NCBI RefSeq assembly: GCF_900109035.1
Contig: NZ_FNYD01000010.1
Location: forward strand, 1-64,000
DNA: 64,000 nucleotides
Source of the DNA: Cribrihabitans marinus
GTDB lineage: Bacteria; Pseudomonadota; Alphaproteobacteria; Rhodobacterales; Rhodobacteraceae
Direction: 5' to 3'
Shown: one piece after another, positions 17,028-26,399 of the stretch
How positions within the stretch are numbered: position 1 is the stretch's first letter
How the letters are laid out: every line of letters starts with the position of its first letter
Translations under genes and position numbers: made by a program
Notes under the pieces: generated by a model
What the model saw: the letters and a program-made list of their open reading frames with translations, nothing else
Told to the model about the DNA's origin: nothing
The model's database searches: none

Positions 17028-18041
17028 ATGACCAAACCCGTAATCCTCGACTGCCGCGATGTCTGGAAACTCTACGGCGCGCAGGCGGACAGCTTTCTCG
17101 CGACCCATCCCGATCCTTCCCCGGAACAGTTGAAAAAGGCGGGGCTGATCGGGGCGGTGCGCGCGGCCAATGTTCGGATCCACAGCGGAGAGATCTTCGT
17201 CATCATGGGCCTGTCGGGATCCGGCAAGTCCACGCTGGTGCGCTGCCTGTCGCGCCTGGTCGAGCCGACGGCGGGCGAGATACGGTTCGAGGATCGGGAC
17301 CTTTTGCGCGCCTCCGAGGCCGAGCTGATCCGGATCCGCCGCAAGAAGATGGGCATGGTGTTCCAGCAATTCGCGCTGTTGCCGCATCTGACGGTGCTGG
17401 AGAACGCCGCCTTTCCGCTGGACGTGCAGGGCGTCGGCCGCAAGACACGCGAGGCCCGGGCCCGCGAGGTCGTGGAACTGGTCGGGCTGAAGGGGCGCGA
17501 GCATTACTATCCCCGCGAATTGTCGGGCGGTCAGCAGCAGCGCGTGGGCATCGCCCGCAGCTTGGCCGTGGAGCCCGACCTGTGGTTTCTGGACGAGCCG
17601 TTTTCGGCGCTCGATCCGCTGATCCGGCGCGAGATGCAGGACGAGTTCATGCGCCTGCAGAACATCCTGCACAAGACCATCGTTTTCATCACCCATGATT
17701 TCGACGAGGCGATCCGGCTGGCCGACCGCATCGCGGTGATGAAGGACGGCGCAATCGAACAGGTGGCGACGCCGGAGCAGCTGGTGCTGAACCCGGCCAC
17801 CGATTATGTCGCGGAATTCACCCGCCATGTCAGCCGCGCCAAGGTGCTGCGCGCGGCCTCGGTGATGGAGCCGGTCGGGGAAGGCCGGTTCGCGGGCGAC
17901 GTGCCCCATGATGCCGTGATCGAGGATATCGCCGACCGTGTCGAGGCCGCGGATCGGCCGCATCGCGTACTCCGCGATGGCGCGGCGGTCGGACAGATCA
18001 CGCGGGCCGCCATCATCGACGTGCTGGTGGGCCGGGCATGA
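17028..18041 (+). CDS. Betaine-type ABC transporter ATP-binding protein (ProV/OpuAA-like)
   Basis: A 337-residue ATPase from the ATG at 17028 (GCAGAGGG just upstream). GLSGSGKST at residues 61-69 is Walker A, LSGGQQQRVGIARSL the ABC signature and LWFLDEPFSALDP Walker B. The insertion before Walker A (QADSFLATHP...LKKAG) is characteristic of the ProV subgroup. The C-terminal ~60 residues form a reduced regulatory region rather than two full CBS domains. The stop overlaps the permease start (ATGA). It energises uptake of the ligand bound by the 16017 product. Confidence 0.93.
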   Translation: MTKPVILDCRDVWKLYGAQADSFLATHPDPSPEQLKKAGLIGAVRAANVRIHSGEIFVIMGLSGSGKSTLVRCLSRLVEPTAGEIRFEDRDLLRASEAELIRIRRKKMGMVFQQFALLPHLTVLENAAFPLDVQGVGRKTREARAREVVELVGLKGREHYYPRELSGGQQQRVGIARSLAVEPDLWFLDEPFSALDPLIRREMQDEFMRLQNILHKTIVFITHDFDEAIRLADRIAVMKDGAIEQVATPEQLVLNPATDYVAEFTRHVSRAKVLRAASVMEPVGEGRFAGDVPHDAVIEDIADRVEAADRPHRVLRDGAAVGQITRAAIIDVLVGRA

Positions 18042-20026
18042 CGGTGCGGCGCATCGGGTCGGGCGGGCTGTTCTGGCTTGGCTTGTTTGCCGCGACCTGG
18101 GCGCTCTCGGCCTATTCCTTCCAGATCTACAAGGCGCTCGATGCGCGCTGGGTCATCCGTTTTCCCAAGGGCTGGCAATTGCCGCTGGAACGGCGGATCA
18201 GCGATTTCCTGGATTGGCTGGTCGACAGCGCGAGTTTCTATTTCTTCAGCTTCAAGGACCTGACCCGCGCCATCGCGGCGGTGATCGAGGCGCCCTATCA
18301 GTTCCTGCGCAACCTGTTGATCGAGGGCTTCGTCTCGGGCCAGGGCGACAGCGCGGTGCAGATCGCGCCCTCGCTCAGCTGGATCGCGGTGATCGTGACC
18401 ATCGCGGCCATCGCGCATTATGCCCGCGACATCTGGCTGGCGACGCTTGTGGGCCTGTGTTTCCTCTATCTCGCCGTCTTCGGCCAGTGGGACAGTGCGA
18501 TGATCACGCTGGCCTCGGTGCTGATCGCGGTGCCCATCGGCGCGGCGGGCGGGCTGATGCTGGGCATCGCCGCCTTTCGCGTGCCGTTGGTCGAGCGGAT
18601 CCTGCGTCCGGTGCTGGACCTGATGCAGACCGTGCCGGTCTTTGCCTATCTGGTGCCGATCCTGATCCTGTTCGGTTTCGGCCCGGTGGCGGCGCTGGTG
18701 GCCACGGTGATCTATGCCATGCCGCCGATGGTGCGCATCACCATCGTGTCCCTGCGCGCGGTTCCACCCGAGATCGCCGAAGCCGGGCGCATGGCCGGGT
18801 GCACGCGGCGGCAGATGATGTGGAAGGTGCTGGTGCCCGCCGCCACGCCCTCGCTGATGGTGGGGGTCAACCAGGTCATCATGCTGACGCTGAACATGGT
18901 CATCATCGCCTCGATGATCGGCGCCGGGGGCCTGGGTTTCGACGTGTTGTCCAGCCTGCGCCGCCTGGACATCGGCGGCGGGATCGAGGCGGGTCTGGCG
19001 ATCGTGGTCATGGCGATCGCGCTGGACCGGGCCAGCCAGGCCTTTGCCGATCGCACGATGCGCCATGCCCCCGGCGGCAACATCCTGCAACGCCATCCCT
19101 GGACCGGCACGGTTGTCCTTGTGATCGCCGCCACCCTGATCCTGGGCCGTTTCCTGCCGGCGGTGCAGAGCTATCCCGAGGCGCTGACCGTGACCACGGG
19201 GCCGGTCTGGTCGCAGGCGATGGAGTGGATCAACGTCAATTTCTTCGACACGTTCGAGGCGATCAAGACCTTCATCCTGCAATGGCTTCTGCTGCCGGTT
19301 AAGAAGTTCTTTGCCGGCATCCCCTGGGCCTGGGGCATCATCGCGACGGGACTGGCGGCCTGGCGCGTGGGCGGCTGGCGGCTGGGTCTGCTGGCGGCGC
19401 TGCTGATGGGGTTCATCGCCGCCAACGGGCTCTGGGCCAAGGCGATGGTCACGATCTACCTGTGCGGCGTCTCGGTCTTTCTGGCGACGCTGATCGGCAT
19501 CCCGCTGGGCATCTGGGCGGCCGAGCGGCCGGGGGCGGGGCGGGTGATCCTGGGCATCATGGACACGCTGCAGACGCTGCCCAGCTTCGTCTACCTGATC
19601 CCGGTGGTGATGCTGTTCCGGGTCGGAGATTTCAGCGCGATGGTGGCGGTGATCCTCTATGCGCTGGCGCCGGCGGTGCGCTATGCCGCCCACGGGCTTC
19701 GCGCGGTGCCGCCGGAGCTGATCGAGGCGGGGCTGGTCTCGGGCTGCACCAGGCGGCAGCTCTTGTGGCGCATCAAGCTGCCGCTGGCCACGCCGCACCT
19801 GCTGCTGGGGCTGAACCAGACCATCATGCTGGCGCTGTCGATGCTGGTCATCACCGCGCTGGTGGGCACCCGCGACCTGGGGCAGGAGGTCTATATCGCG
19901 CTGACCAAGGCCAATGCGGGGCAGGGCATCGTCGCCGGCCTGGCCGTGGCCTTCATCGCGATCACCGCCGACCGCATCCTCAGCGCGCTGGCCGAGGGGC
20001 AACGCAGGAGGCTGGGACTGACATGA
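18038..20026 (+). CDS. Double-length betaine-type ABC permease (two fused ProW-like units)
   Basis: A 662-residue membrane protein, about twice the usual ProW length. Each half contains a BPD_transp_1 core with its own EAA loop: EIAEAGRMAGCTRRQMMWKV near residue 246 and ELIEAGLVSGCTRRQLLWRI near 561. Both are followed by similar LP.ATP.L..G.NQ.IMLAL segments. It is therefore an in-frame tandem duplication, which could form the channel as one chain instead of a homodimer. The N-terminal ~150 residues add helices before the first core. Overlaps of 4 bases link it to the ATPase and the following kinase gene. Confidence 0.92.
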   Translation: MTVRRIGSGGLFWLGLFAATWALSAYSFQIYKALDARWVIRFPKGWQLPLERRISDFLDWLVDSASFYFFSFKDLTRAIAAVIEAPYQFLRNLLIEGFVSGQGDSAVQIAPSLSWIAVIVTIAAIAHYARDIWLATLVGLCFLYLAVFGQWDSAMITLASVLIAVPIGAAGGLMLGIAAFRVPLVERILRPVLDLMQTVPVFAYLVPILILFGFGPVAALVATVIYAMPPMVRITIVSLRAVPPEIAEAGRMAGCTRRQMMWKVLVPAATPSLMVGVNQVIMLTLNMVIIASMIGAGGLGFDVLSSLRRLDIGGGIEAGLAIVVMAIALDRASQAFADRTMRHAPGGNILQRHPWTGTVVLVIAATLILGRFLPAVQSYPEALTVTTGPVWSQAMEWINVNFFDTFEAIKTFILQWLLLPVKKFFAGIPWAWGIIATGLAAWRVGGWRLGLLAALLMGFIAANGLWAKAMVTIYLCGVSVFLATLIGIPLGIWAAERPGAGRVILGIMDTLQTLPSFVYLIPVVMLFRVGDFSAMVAVILYALAPAVRYAAHGLRAVPPELIEAGLVSGCTRRQLLWRIKLPLATPHLLLGLNQTIMLALSMLVITALVGTRDLGQEVYIALTKANAGQGIVAGLAVAFIAITADRILSALAEGQRRRLGLT

Positions 20027-20898
20027 CGCAAAATCCGATCGCCCGCGCCGCGGCGCTTTCCTGTTTTTCCGACCCGCAGGACATCCAGCCGCTGAGCGGC
20101 GGCATCACCAATGTGAACCTGAGCCTGCGCGACGGTGGCCGCCGCTATGTCGTGCGTCTGGGCGAGGACATCCCCGAGCACGGCATCATGCGCTGGAACG
20201 AACTGGCGCTCAGTCGGGCGGCCGAGGCGGCAGGCATCTCGCCGGCGGTGGTGCATTCCGAGCCGGGCGTGCTGGTTCTGGACTATATCGAGGCGCGCGC
20301 GCTGGAGGAGGCGGATGTGCGCGACCCCGCCAACCTGCCGCGCATCGTCGACTTGGTGGCGCGGGTGCATCGCCACATCGCCGAACACCTGACGACCCCG
20401 GTGCTGACCTTCTGGCCGTTCCAGGTGATCCGCAGCTATGCCACGCGGCTGCGCGCCGACGGCTCGGCCCATGCCGGGGCCTTGCCGGAATTGGTGACGC
20501 AGGCCGCCGCGCTGGAGGTGGCGACCGGACCGGTGACGCTTGTGGTCGGGCACAACGACCTGCTGGCGGCCAATATCCTCGACGATGGCGCCCGGCTGTG
20601 GCTGATCGACTGGGAATATGGCGGATTCAACACGCCGCTTTTCGACCTGGCCGGGCTCGCCTCGAATAACGGGCTGTCCGAGGCGCAGGAACGCGCGATG
20701 CTGGAACGCTATTTCCAGGCCGATCCCGACCCGCACTGGCGGGCCTTTCAGGCGATGAAATGCGCCTCGCTGATGCGCGAGACGCTGTGGTCGATGGTCT
20801 CGGAGATCCATTCCGACCTGGATTTCGACTATGCCGCCTATACCGCCGAGAACATGGCCCGGCTGAGTGCCGCCCTGTCCGATTTCAAGAACGCCTGA
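20023..20898 (+). CDS. Choline/ethanolamine kinase-like phosphotransferase, second copy
   Basis: A 291-residue APH/choline-kinase family protein. PLSGGITNVNLSL near residue 21, VGHNDLLAANIL (HxDxxxxN catalytic loop, about 173-184) and LWLIDWEYGG (metal-binding Asp, about 190) mark the active site. The start overlaps the permease stop (ATGA). It is distinct in sequence from the 14900 kinase, so it is a diverged paralogue or acts on another substrate. Phosphorylation could trap the imported compound or produce the inducer for the DeoR-type regulator. Confidence 0.85.
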   Translation: MTQNPIARAAALSCFSDPQDIQPLSGGITNVNLSLRDGGRRYVVRLGEDIPEHGIMRWNELALSRAAEAAGISPAVVHSEPGVLVLDYIEARALEEADVRDPANLPRIVDLVARVHRHIAEHLTTPVLTFWPFQVIRSYATRLRADGSAHAGALPELVTQAAALEVATGPVTLVVGHNDLLAANILDDGARLWLIDWEYGGFNTPLFDLAGLASNNGLSEAQERAMLERYFQADPDPHWRAFQAMKCASLMRETLWSMVSEIHSDLDFDYAAYTAENMARLSAALSDFKNA

Positions 20899-20906
20899 GG
20901 CCATAC

Positions 20907-23339
20907 ATGACCCTGCCATCCTCTTCCAAAATCATCATCGTCGGCGGCGGCATCATCGGCTGCTCGACCGCCTATCACCTGGCCCGCATGGGGCAGGAGG
21001 TGCTGTTGCTGGACAAGGCGCAACTGACCTCCGGCTCGACCTGGCACGCGGCCGGGCTGGTGGGACAGCTGCGCTCGAACGCCAACATCACCCAGCTTCT
21101 GGGCTATTCCATCGACCTCTACAACCGGTTGGAGGCGGAAACCGGGCTGGCCACCGGCTGGAAGATGAATGGCGGATTGCGACTGGCCTGCAACGCCGAG
21201 CGCTGGACCGAGGTGAAACGGCAGGCGACGACCGCCCATTCCTTCGGCCTCGACATGCAGCTTCTGACCCCGCAGGAGGCGCAGGACCTGTGGCCGCTGA
21301 TGGATATCGGCGATGTCGTGGGCGCGGCCTTCCTGCCGACCGACGGACAGGCCAGCCCCTCCGACATCACACAGGCGCTGGCGCGTGGCGCCCGCGACAA
21401 GGGCGCGGTGCTGGTCGAGAACATGCCGGCCCAGGAGATCCTGGTCGATGGCGGGCGGATCAGCGGCGTGCGCACGCCGCAGGGCGACGTGTCCTGCGAG
21501 CGGCTGGTGCTGTGCTGCGGTCAGTGGACGCGCGAACTGGCGGCAACCGTTGGTGTGAATGTCCCGCTTGTGCCGGTCGAGCATCAATACATGATCACCG
21601 AACCCTTCGGCGTGCCATCCGACCTGCCGACGCTGCGCGATCCCGACCGGCTGACCTATTACAAGGAAGAGGTCGGCGGGCTGGTGATGGGCGGCTATGA
21701 GCCCAACGGCATCCCCTGGGCGGTGGGCGGCATCCCGGACCCGTTCGATTTCCAGCTTCTGGAGAGCAATTTCGACCATTTCGAGCAGCTGGTCGAACTG
21801 GCCCTGCCGCGCGTCCCGAAATTCGAGACCGCCGGGATCAAGCAGCTGATCAACGGACCCGAAAGCTTCACCCCGGATGGCAATTTCATCCTGGGCGAGG
21901 CGCCCGAGATGGCCAATCTCTTTGTCGGGGCGGGGTTCAACGCCTTCGGCATCGCCTCGGGCGGCGGCGCGGGCATGGCGCTGGCGGAATGGGTGGTCAA
22001 CGGCGCGCCGCCCTATGACCTCTGGCCGGTGGACATACGGCGCTTCGGTCGGCCGCATCAGGATACCGACTGGGTGCGCACCCGCACGCTCGAGGCTTAT
22101 GGCAAGCACTACACGATGGCCTGGCCGTCCGAAGAGCACGAGAGCGGGCGGCCCTGCCGCCGCTCGCCGCTCTATGACACGCTCAAATCGGCCGGGGCGG
22201 TGTTCGGCGAGAAGCTGGGCTGGGAACGCCCCAACTGGTATGCCGCGCCGGGCGAGGACGCGCGCGACATCTACACGTTCGAGCGGCCCAACTGGCATGA
22301 CCCGGTGGGGCGCGAACACCGGGCTGTGCGCGAGGCGGCGGCGCTGTTCGACCAGACCTCCTTTGCCAAGTTCGTGCTGAAGGGGCCCGATGCCGAGGCG
22401 GCGCTGGGCTGGATCGCGGCCAACCGCGTCGACCGGCCGGTGGGGCGAGTGATCTATACCCAGATGCTCAACGATCTCGGCGGGATCGAATGCGACCTGA
22501 CCTGCGTGCGCACCGCGCCCGACGAGTACTACATCGTCACCGGCACCGGCTTTGCCACCCATGATTTCGACTGGATCTCGCGCAATATCCCCGATGGCCT
22601 GAACGCACAGCTGGTCGATGTGACCTCGGCCAACGCGGTGCTTTCCCTGTTCGGGCCGCGCGCGCGGGACATCCTTTCGGCCTGCACGCGCGACGACGTG
22701 AGCAATGCGGACTTTCCCTTTGGCCACGCCCGTCGCATCGGAATCGCCGGCTGCCCCGTGCTGGCCCTGCGCATCACCTATGTGGGCGAACTGGGCTGGG
22801 AGCTGCACCTGCCGGTGGAATATGCCTGCACCGTCCATGACGCGCTGCAGGCGGCGGGGGCGGATCACGGGTTGCGCAACGCCGGTTACCGCGCCATCGA
22901 GACGCTGCGGCTGGAGAAAGGCTATCGCGCCTGGGGGACCGATATCGGGCCGGACCATACGCCGGACGAGGCCGGGCTGGGCTGGGCCGTCAAGCTGGGC
23001 ACCAACCAGGATTTCCGCGGCCGCGCAGCGGTGCAGGCCCAGCGCGAGGGCGGCGTGACCAAGATGCTGGCCACCTTCACCGCCGACCCCGGTGTGATCC
23101 TGTCGGGCCGCGAGACCATCTATCGCAACGGTACGCGCTGCGGCTGGCTGTCGTCGGGGGGCTATGGGCATGCGCTCGGCCGGAGCATCGGAATGGGCTA
23201 TGTGCGCAATCCCGACGGAGTGACTCGCGACTATGTCCTGGAGGGCGCCTACGAGCTGGAGGTCGCGACCGAGCGGGTCCGGGCCGAGGTCACGCTGGCG
23301 CCGCTTTACGATCCCCGCATGGAGCGGGTGAAGGGTTGA
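20907..23339 (+). CDS. FAD-dependent dimethylglycine/sarcosine dehydrogenase-like protein, second copy
   Basis: An 810-residue paralogue of the 12470 product with the same plan: FAD site GGGIIG (13-18), TWHAAG with His47, a DAO domain, the linker SPLYDTLKSAGAVFGEKLGWERP and a C-terminal GCV_T domain (YRAIETLRLEKGY). The ATG at 20907 lies 8 bases after the kinase stop, and longer frames upstream overlap that gene. The two copies differ along their length, so they probably handle two different N-methyl substrates or successive demethylations. The last gene of the cluster; an unrelated MFS gene follows after 100 bases. Confidence 0.88.
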   Translation: MTLPSSSKIIIVGGGIIGCSTAYHLARMGQEVLLLDKAQLTSGSTWHAAGLVGQLRSNANITQLLGYSIDLYNRLEAETGLATGWKMNGGLRLACNAERWTEVKRQATTAHSFGLDMQLLTPQEAQDLWPLMDIGDVVGAAFLPTDGQASPSDITQALARGARDKGAVLVENMPAQEILVDGGRISGVRTPQGDVSCERLVLCCGQWTRELAATVGVNVPLVPVEHQYMITEPFGVPSDLPTLRDPDRLTYYKEEVGGLVMGGYEPNGIPWAVGGIPDPFDFQLLESNFDHFEQLVELALPRVPKFETAGIKQLINGPESFTPDGNFILGEAPEMANLFVGAGFNAFGIASGGGAGMALAEWVVNGAPPYDLWPVDIRRFGRPHQDTDWVRTRTLEAYGKHYTMAWPSEEHESGRPCRRSPLYDTLKSAGAVFGEKLGWERPNWYAAPGEDARDIYTFERPNWHDPVGREHRAVREAAALFDQTSFAKFVLKGPDAEAALGWIAANRVDRPVGRVIYTQMLNDLGGIECDLTCVRTAPDEYYIVTGTGFATHDFDWISRNIPDGLNAQLVDVTSANAVLSLFGPRARDILSACTRDDVSNADFPFGHARRIGIAGCPVLALRITYVGELGWELHLPVEYACTVHDALQAAGADHGLRNAGYRAIETLRLEKGYRAWGTDIGPDHTPDEAGLGWAVKLGTNQDFRGRAAVQAQREGGVTKMLATFTADPGVILSGRETIYRNGTRCGWLSSGGYGHALGRSIGMGYVRNPDGVTRDYVLEGAYELEVATERVRAEVTLAPLYDPRMERVKG

Positions 23340-23439
23340 TCCCGGGCTTTGTGGCCTTCGCCTTGTCGGTCCCGTCGCGACCCGATAGCGTTTTCGCAAC
23401 CGCCAAGACGCAGCGGGCAACCGAACCGGGGCACCGACC

Positions 23440-24756
23440 ATGCTGGAGATCCTTGCCAATCGCACTTATCGCCACCTGTTCGGCGCGCAGGTCGTGGCAC
23501 TTCTGGGCACCGGGCTTGCCACCGTGGCGCTGGGGCTGCTGGCCTTCGACCTGGCGGGCGAGGGGGCATCGATGGTGCTGGGCACCGTCTTTGCGATCAA
23601 GATGGTGGCCTATGTGGGGGTCGCGCCCATCGCCGGCGCCTTTGCCGCGCGGGTCAACCGGCGCGCGCTGCTGGTCACGCTGGACCTGGTGCGGGCGGCC
23701 GTGGCGCTGGCGCTCCCCTTCGTCACCGAGGTCTGGCAGATCTACGGGTTGCTGTTCCTGCTGCATTCGGCCTCGGCCGCCTTCACGCCGACATTCCAGG
23801 CCACGATCCCCGACGTGCTGCCCGACGAGGCGCGCTATACCCGTGCCCTGTCGCTGACCCGGCTGGCGCATGATCTCGAGACCATCGCCAGCCCGACGCT
23901 GGCGGCCCTGCTGCTGGCCCTAGTGTCCTACAACGCGCTGTTCTTTGGCACGGTGATCGGCTTTCTGGCCTCGGCGGTTCTGGTGGTGTCGGTGCTGCTG
24001 CCCAGTCCCAAACCGGCGCAGCCGCGCGGCGTCTATGACCGCACGACGCGGGGTATCCGTATCTACCTGGCCACGCCGCGCCTGCGCGGGTTGCTGGGGC
24101 TGAACCTCGCGGTTTCCTCGGCCGGGGCGATGGTGCTGGTCAACACCGTGGTTCTGGTGCGCGGCACGCTGGGCTTGTCGGAGTCGGCACTGGCCTGGAC
24201 GATGTTCGCCTTCGGGGTCGGCTCGATGGCCGCGGCCATCGCGCTGCCGCGGATCCTGGATCGGATGTCCGACCGGCCGGTGATGCTGGGCGGGTCGGTG
24301 CTGATGATCCTCGCGCTACTGGCGCTGGCCGCCGCGATCGGGTTCGCGGGGCTGACCTGGCCTGTGCTGCTGCTGGTCTGGGCCGTCATAGGGCTGGGAT
24401 TCTCGGCGGTCCTCACGCCATCGGGACGGCTCCTGCGTCGGTCCGCCCATCCCGAGGACCGGCCGGCGCTGTTCGCGGCGCAGTTCGCGCTGTCACATGC
24501 CTGCTGGCTGCTGACCTATCCGCTGGCGGGCTGGCTGATGACCGCCGCCGGGGCAATCCCGGCGCTGCTCGGTCTGGCGGTCCTAGCCGGAACGGGCGTC
24601 GCCATAGCGCTGCGGGTCTGGCCGCACCACGATCCCGAGGTTCTGGACCACAGCCATGACGACCTGCCGCTCGACCACCCGCATCTGCAGGGCAGCCGCC
24701 GGCACGAGCATGGTTTCGTGATCGACGACACCCACCCCCGCTGGCCGGCGCGGTGA
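23440..24756 (+). CDS. MFS transporter (MFS_3-type) with His/Asp-rich C-terminal tail
   Basis: A 438-residue membrane protein with about 12 hydrophobic segments, starting at an ATG at 23440 near the first helix. The loop GAFAARVNRRALLVTLDLVRA between helices 2 and 3 and the even helix spacing fit the MFS_3 drug-exporter group. The soluble C-terminal tail (about residues 395-430) is rich in His and Asp: HHDPEVLDHSHDD, DHPHL, RRHEH. That tail could bind metal ions. The substrate is unknown; it may export a metal complex or drug. The gene has no coupled neighbours. Confidence 0.85.
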   Translation: MLEILANRTYRHLFGAQVVALLGTGLATVALGLLAFDLAGEGASMVLGTVFAIKMVAYVGVAPIAGAFAARVNRRALLVTLDLVRAAVALALPFVTEVWQIYGLLFLLHSASAAFTPTFQATIPDVLPDEARYTRALSLTRLAHDLETIASPTLAALLLALVSYNALFFGTVIGFLASAVLVVSVLLPSPKPAQPRGVYDRTTRGIRIYLATPRLRGLLGLNLAVSSAGAMVLVNTVVLVRGTLGLSESALAWTMFAFGVGSMAAAIALPRILDRMSDRPVMLGGSVLMILALLALAAAIGFAGLTWPVLLLVWAVIGLGFSAVLTPSGRLLRRSAHPEDRPALFAAQFALSHACWLLTYPLAGWLMTAAGAIPALLGLAVLAGTGVAIALRVWPHHDPEVLDHSHDDLPLDHPHLQGSRRHEHGFVIDDTHPRWPAR

Positions 24757-25069
24757 CGACCGGACGCCCGGGGTGACATACCGGCCCCGGCAAAAAGGTT
24801 TCGGCCCGCGCCCGGGAGACGGCTGCCGGGCAGCTGCGCCGGACCGATAACGAGATTGCCCGGCTGCAGCCTTGCGCCCGACGCCTTGCTGCCGGTCGCG
24901 GCCCGTCACCGGGACGACCGCCCCGACGGCCCGATCCTGCCGGACCTGTCGGGCGAGGCGCGGGCAAGCGCGCCTGGCCTGCAACTCTCTGTTGACCCAA
25001 ATGACATCAGCGCGTTTAAAAGGGGCAAGCGGCGTGGAACGCCGCCAAAGAACACTCAGGGAGAGAGAC
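24757..25069. other. Intergenic region upstream of the sugar ABC operon
   Basis: About 313 bases with no supported gene. The first part is very GC-rich. The part just before the binding-protein gene is AT-richer and carries the promoter described at 24992-25020 and the ribosome site AGGGAGAG. Confidence 0.6.
24992..25020 (+). promoter_or_regulatory. Sigma70-type promoter for the sugar ABC operon
   Basis: TTGACC at 24992-24997 and TTTAAA at 25015-25020 are separated by exactly 17 bases. Transcription would start about 40 bases before the binding-protein ATG at 25070. No clear operator palindrome is seen beside it. Confidence 0.6.
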
Positions 25070-26320
25070 ATGACACGACTTGGACTGGGTCTGCGGGCCA
25101 CCGTGGCCGCCGTTGCGCTGAGCGCAGGGGCCGCGCAGGCGAATGAAGTGGAAGTGCTGCACTGGTGGACCTCGGGCGGCGAGGCGGCGGCGCTCAACGT
25201 GCTCAAGCAGGACCTCGAAGGACAGGGAATCGGCTGGCAGGACATGCCCGTGGCCGGTGGCGGCGGCGAGCAGGCGATGACCGTCCTGCGCGCGCGCGTG
25301 ACGGCCGGGGATGCGCCCACGGCGGTACAGATGCTGGGCTTCGACATCCTCGACTGGGGCAACCAGGGCGCTCTGGCCGACCTCAACGAAGTGGCGGCCA
25401 GGGAAGGCTGGGACGAGGTCGTTCCCGACGCCCTCAAGGCGTTCGCGCAGGTCGACGGCAAGTGGGTCTCGGCCCCGGTCAACGTGCATTCGACCAACTG
25501 GGTCTGGGCCAACAAGGCGGTGCTGGACGAGCATGGCATTTCGGTGCCGACCACCTGGGAGGAGTTCACCGCGGCGGTCGAGAAGCTGGACGCGGCCGGC
25601 GTGACGCCCATCGCCCATGGCGGCCAGGCCTGGCAGGACGCCACGATCTTCGACGCGGTGGTGATGTCCACCGGGGGCCCGGACTTCTATGAATCGGCCT
25701 TCATCGATCTGGACGAGGAGGCGCTGGGCTCGGACACGATGAAGGAGGCGTTCGACCGCATGTCATTCATCCGCGAGCATGTGGACGAGAACTTCTCGGG
25801 CCGCGACTGGAACCTGGCGACGGCGATGGTCATCAATGGCGAGGCCGCGTTCCAGATGATGGGCGACTGGGCCAAGGGCGAATTCCTCAACGCCGGCAAG
25901 GTGCCGGGCGAGGATTTCCTGTGCTTCCGCTTCCCCGGCACGCAGGACCAGGTGACGTTCAACGCCGACCAGTTCGCCATGTTCGACCAGGGCGGCACCG
26001 TGAGCGAAGAGCAGGCCGCGCTGGCTTCGGCGATCCTGTCGCCGTCCTTCCAGTCGGCGTTCAACGTGGTCAAGGGCTCGGTGCCCGCGCGCACCGATGT
26101 CAGCAACGAGGCGTTCGACGATTGCGGCAAGAAGGGGATGGAGGATCTGGCGGCAGCGGCTGCATCGGGCAACCTCTATGGCTCGATGGCGCATGGCCAC
26201 GCCAACCCGGCGGCGGTCAAGAACGCGATCTACGACGTCGTGACCGCGCATTTCAACGGCGAGTATGACAGCGAGACCGCCGTGACCGAGCTGGTCGACG
26301 CGGTGTCCATCGCCAAGTGA
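25070..26320 (+). CDS. Sugar ABC transporter substrate-binding protein (CUT1)
   Basis: A 416-residue protein from the ATG at 25070. The signal peptide (about 1-24) ends with AGAAQANE. The mature region begins [16 protein letters not shown], then has [25 protein letters not shown] and [19 protein letters not shown], blocks typical of glucose/mannose-type binding proteins. It is periplasmic and delivers a sugar to the permeases encoded next. It is placed behind a good promoter and strong ribosome site. The sugar is not certain; glucose-type hexoses are the most likely family ligand. Confidence 0.92.
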   Translation: MTRLGLGLRATVAAVALSAGAAQANEVEVLHWWTSGGEAAALNVLKQDLEGQGIGWQDMPVAGGGGEQAMTVLRARVTAGDAPTAVQMLGFDILDWGNQGALADLNEVAAREGWDEVVPDALKAFAQVDGKWVSAPVNVHSTNWVWANKAVLDEHGISVPTTWEEFTAAVEKLDAAGVTPIAHGGQAWQDATIFDAVVMSTGGPDFYESAFIDLDEEALGSDTMKEAFDRMSFIREHVDENFSGRDWNLATAMVINGEAAFQMMGDWAKGEFLNAGKVPGEDFLCFRFPGTQDQVTFNADQFAMFDQGGTVSEEQAALASAILSPSFQSAFNVVKGSVPARTDVSNEAFDDCGKKGMEDLAAAAASGNLYGSMAHGHANPAAVKNAIYDVVTAHFNGEYDSETAVTELVDAVSIAK

Positions 26321-26399
26321 TGCAGACCGGAGCGGCGGCCCGCAGCGGCCGCCCCGACAACCCGTTCCGACCGCGCGCAATCGACGAGAGGTGAAATTC

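Noticed and set aside
17804-20002. Open frame of over 700 codons opposite the double-length permease
   Set aside because: Extreme His/Asp/Gln/Arg content; it is the complement of membrane-protein codons.
20838-23465. Open frame of 875 codons opposite the second dehydrogenase
   Set aside because: Mirror of a convincing FAD enzyme on the plus strand; no family motifs.
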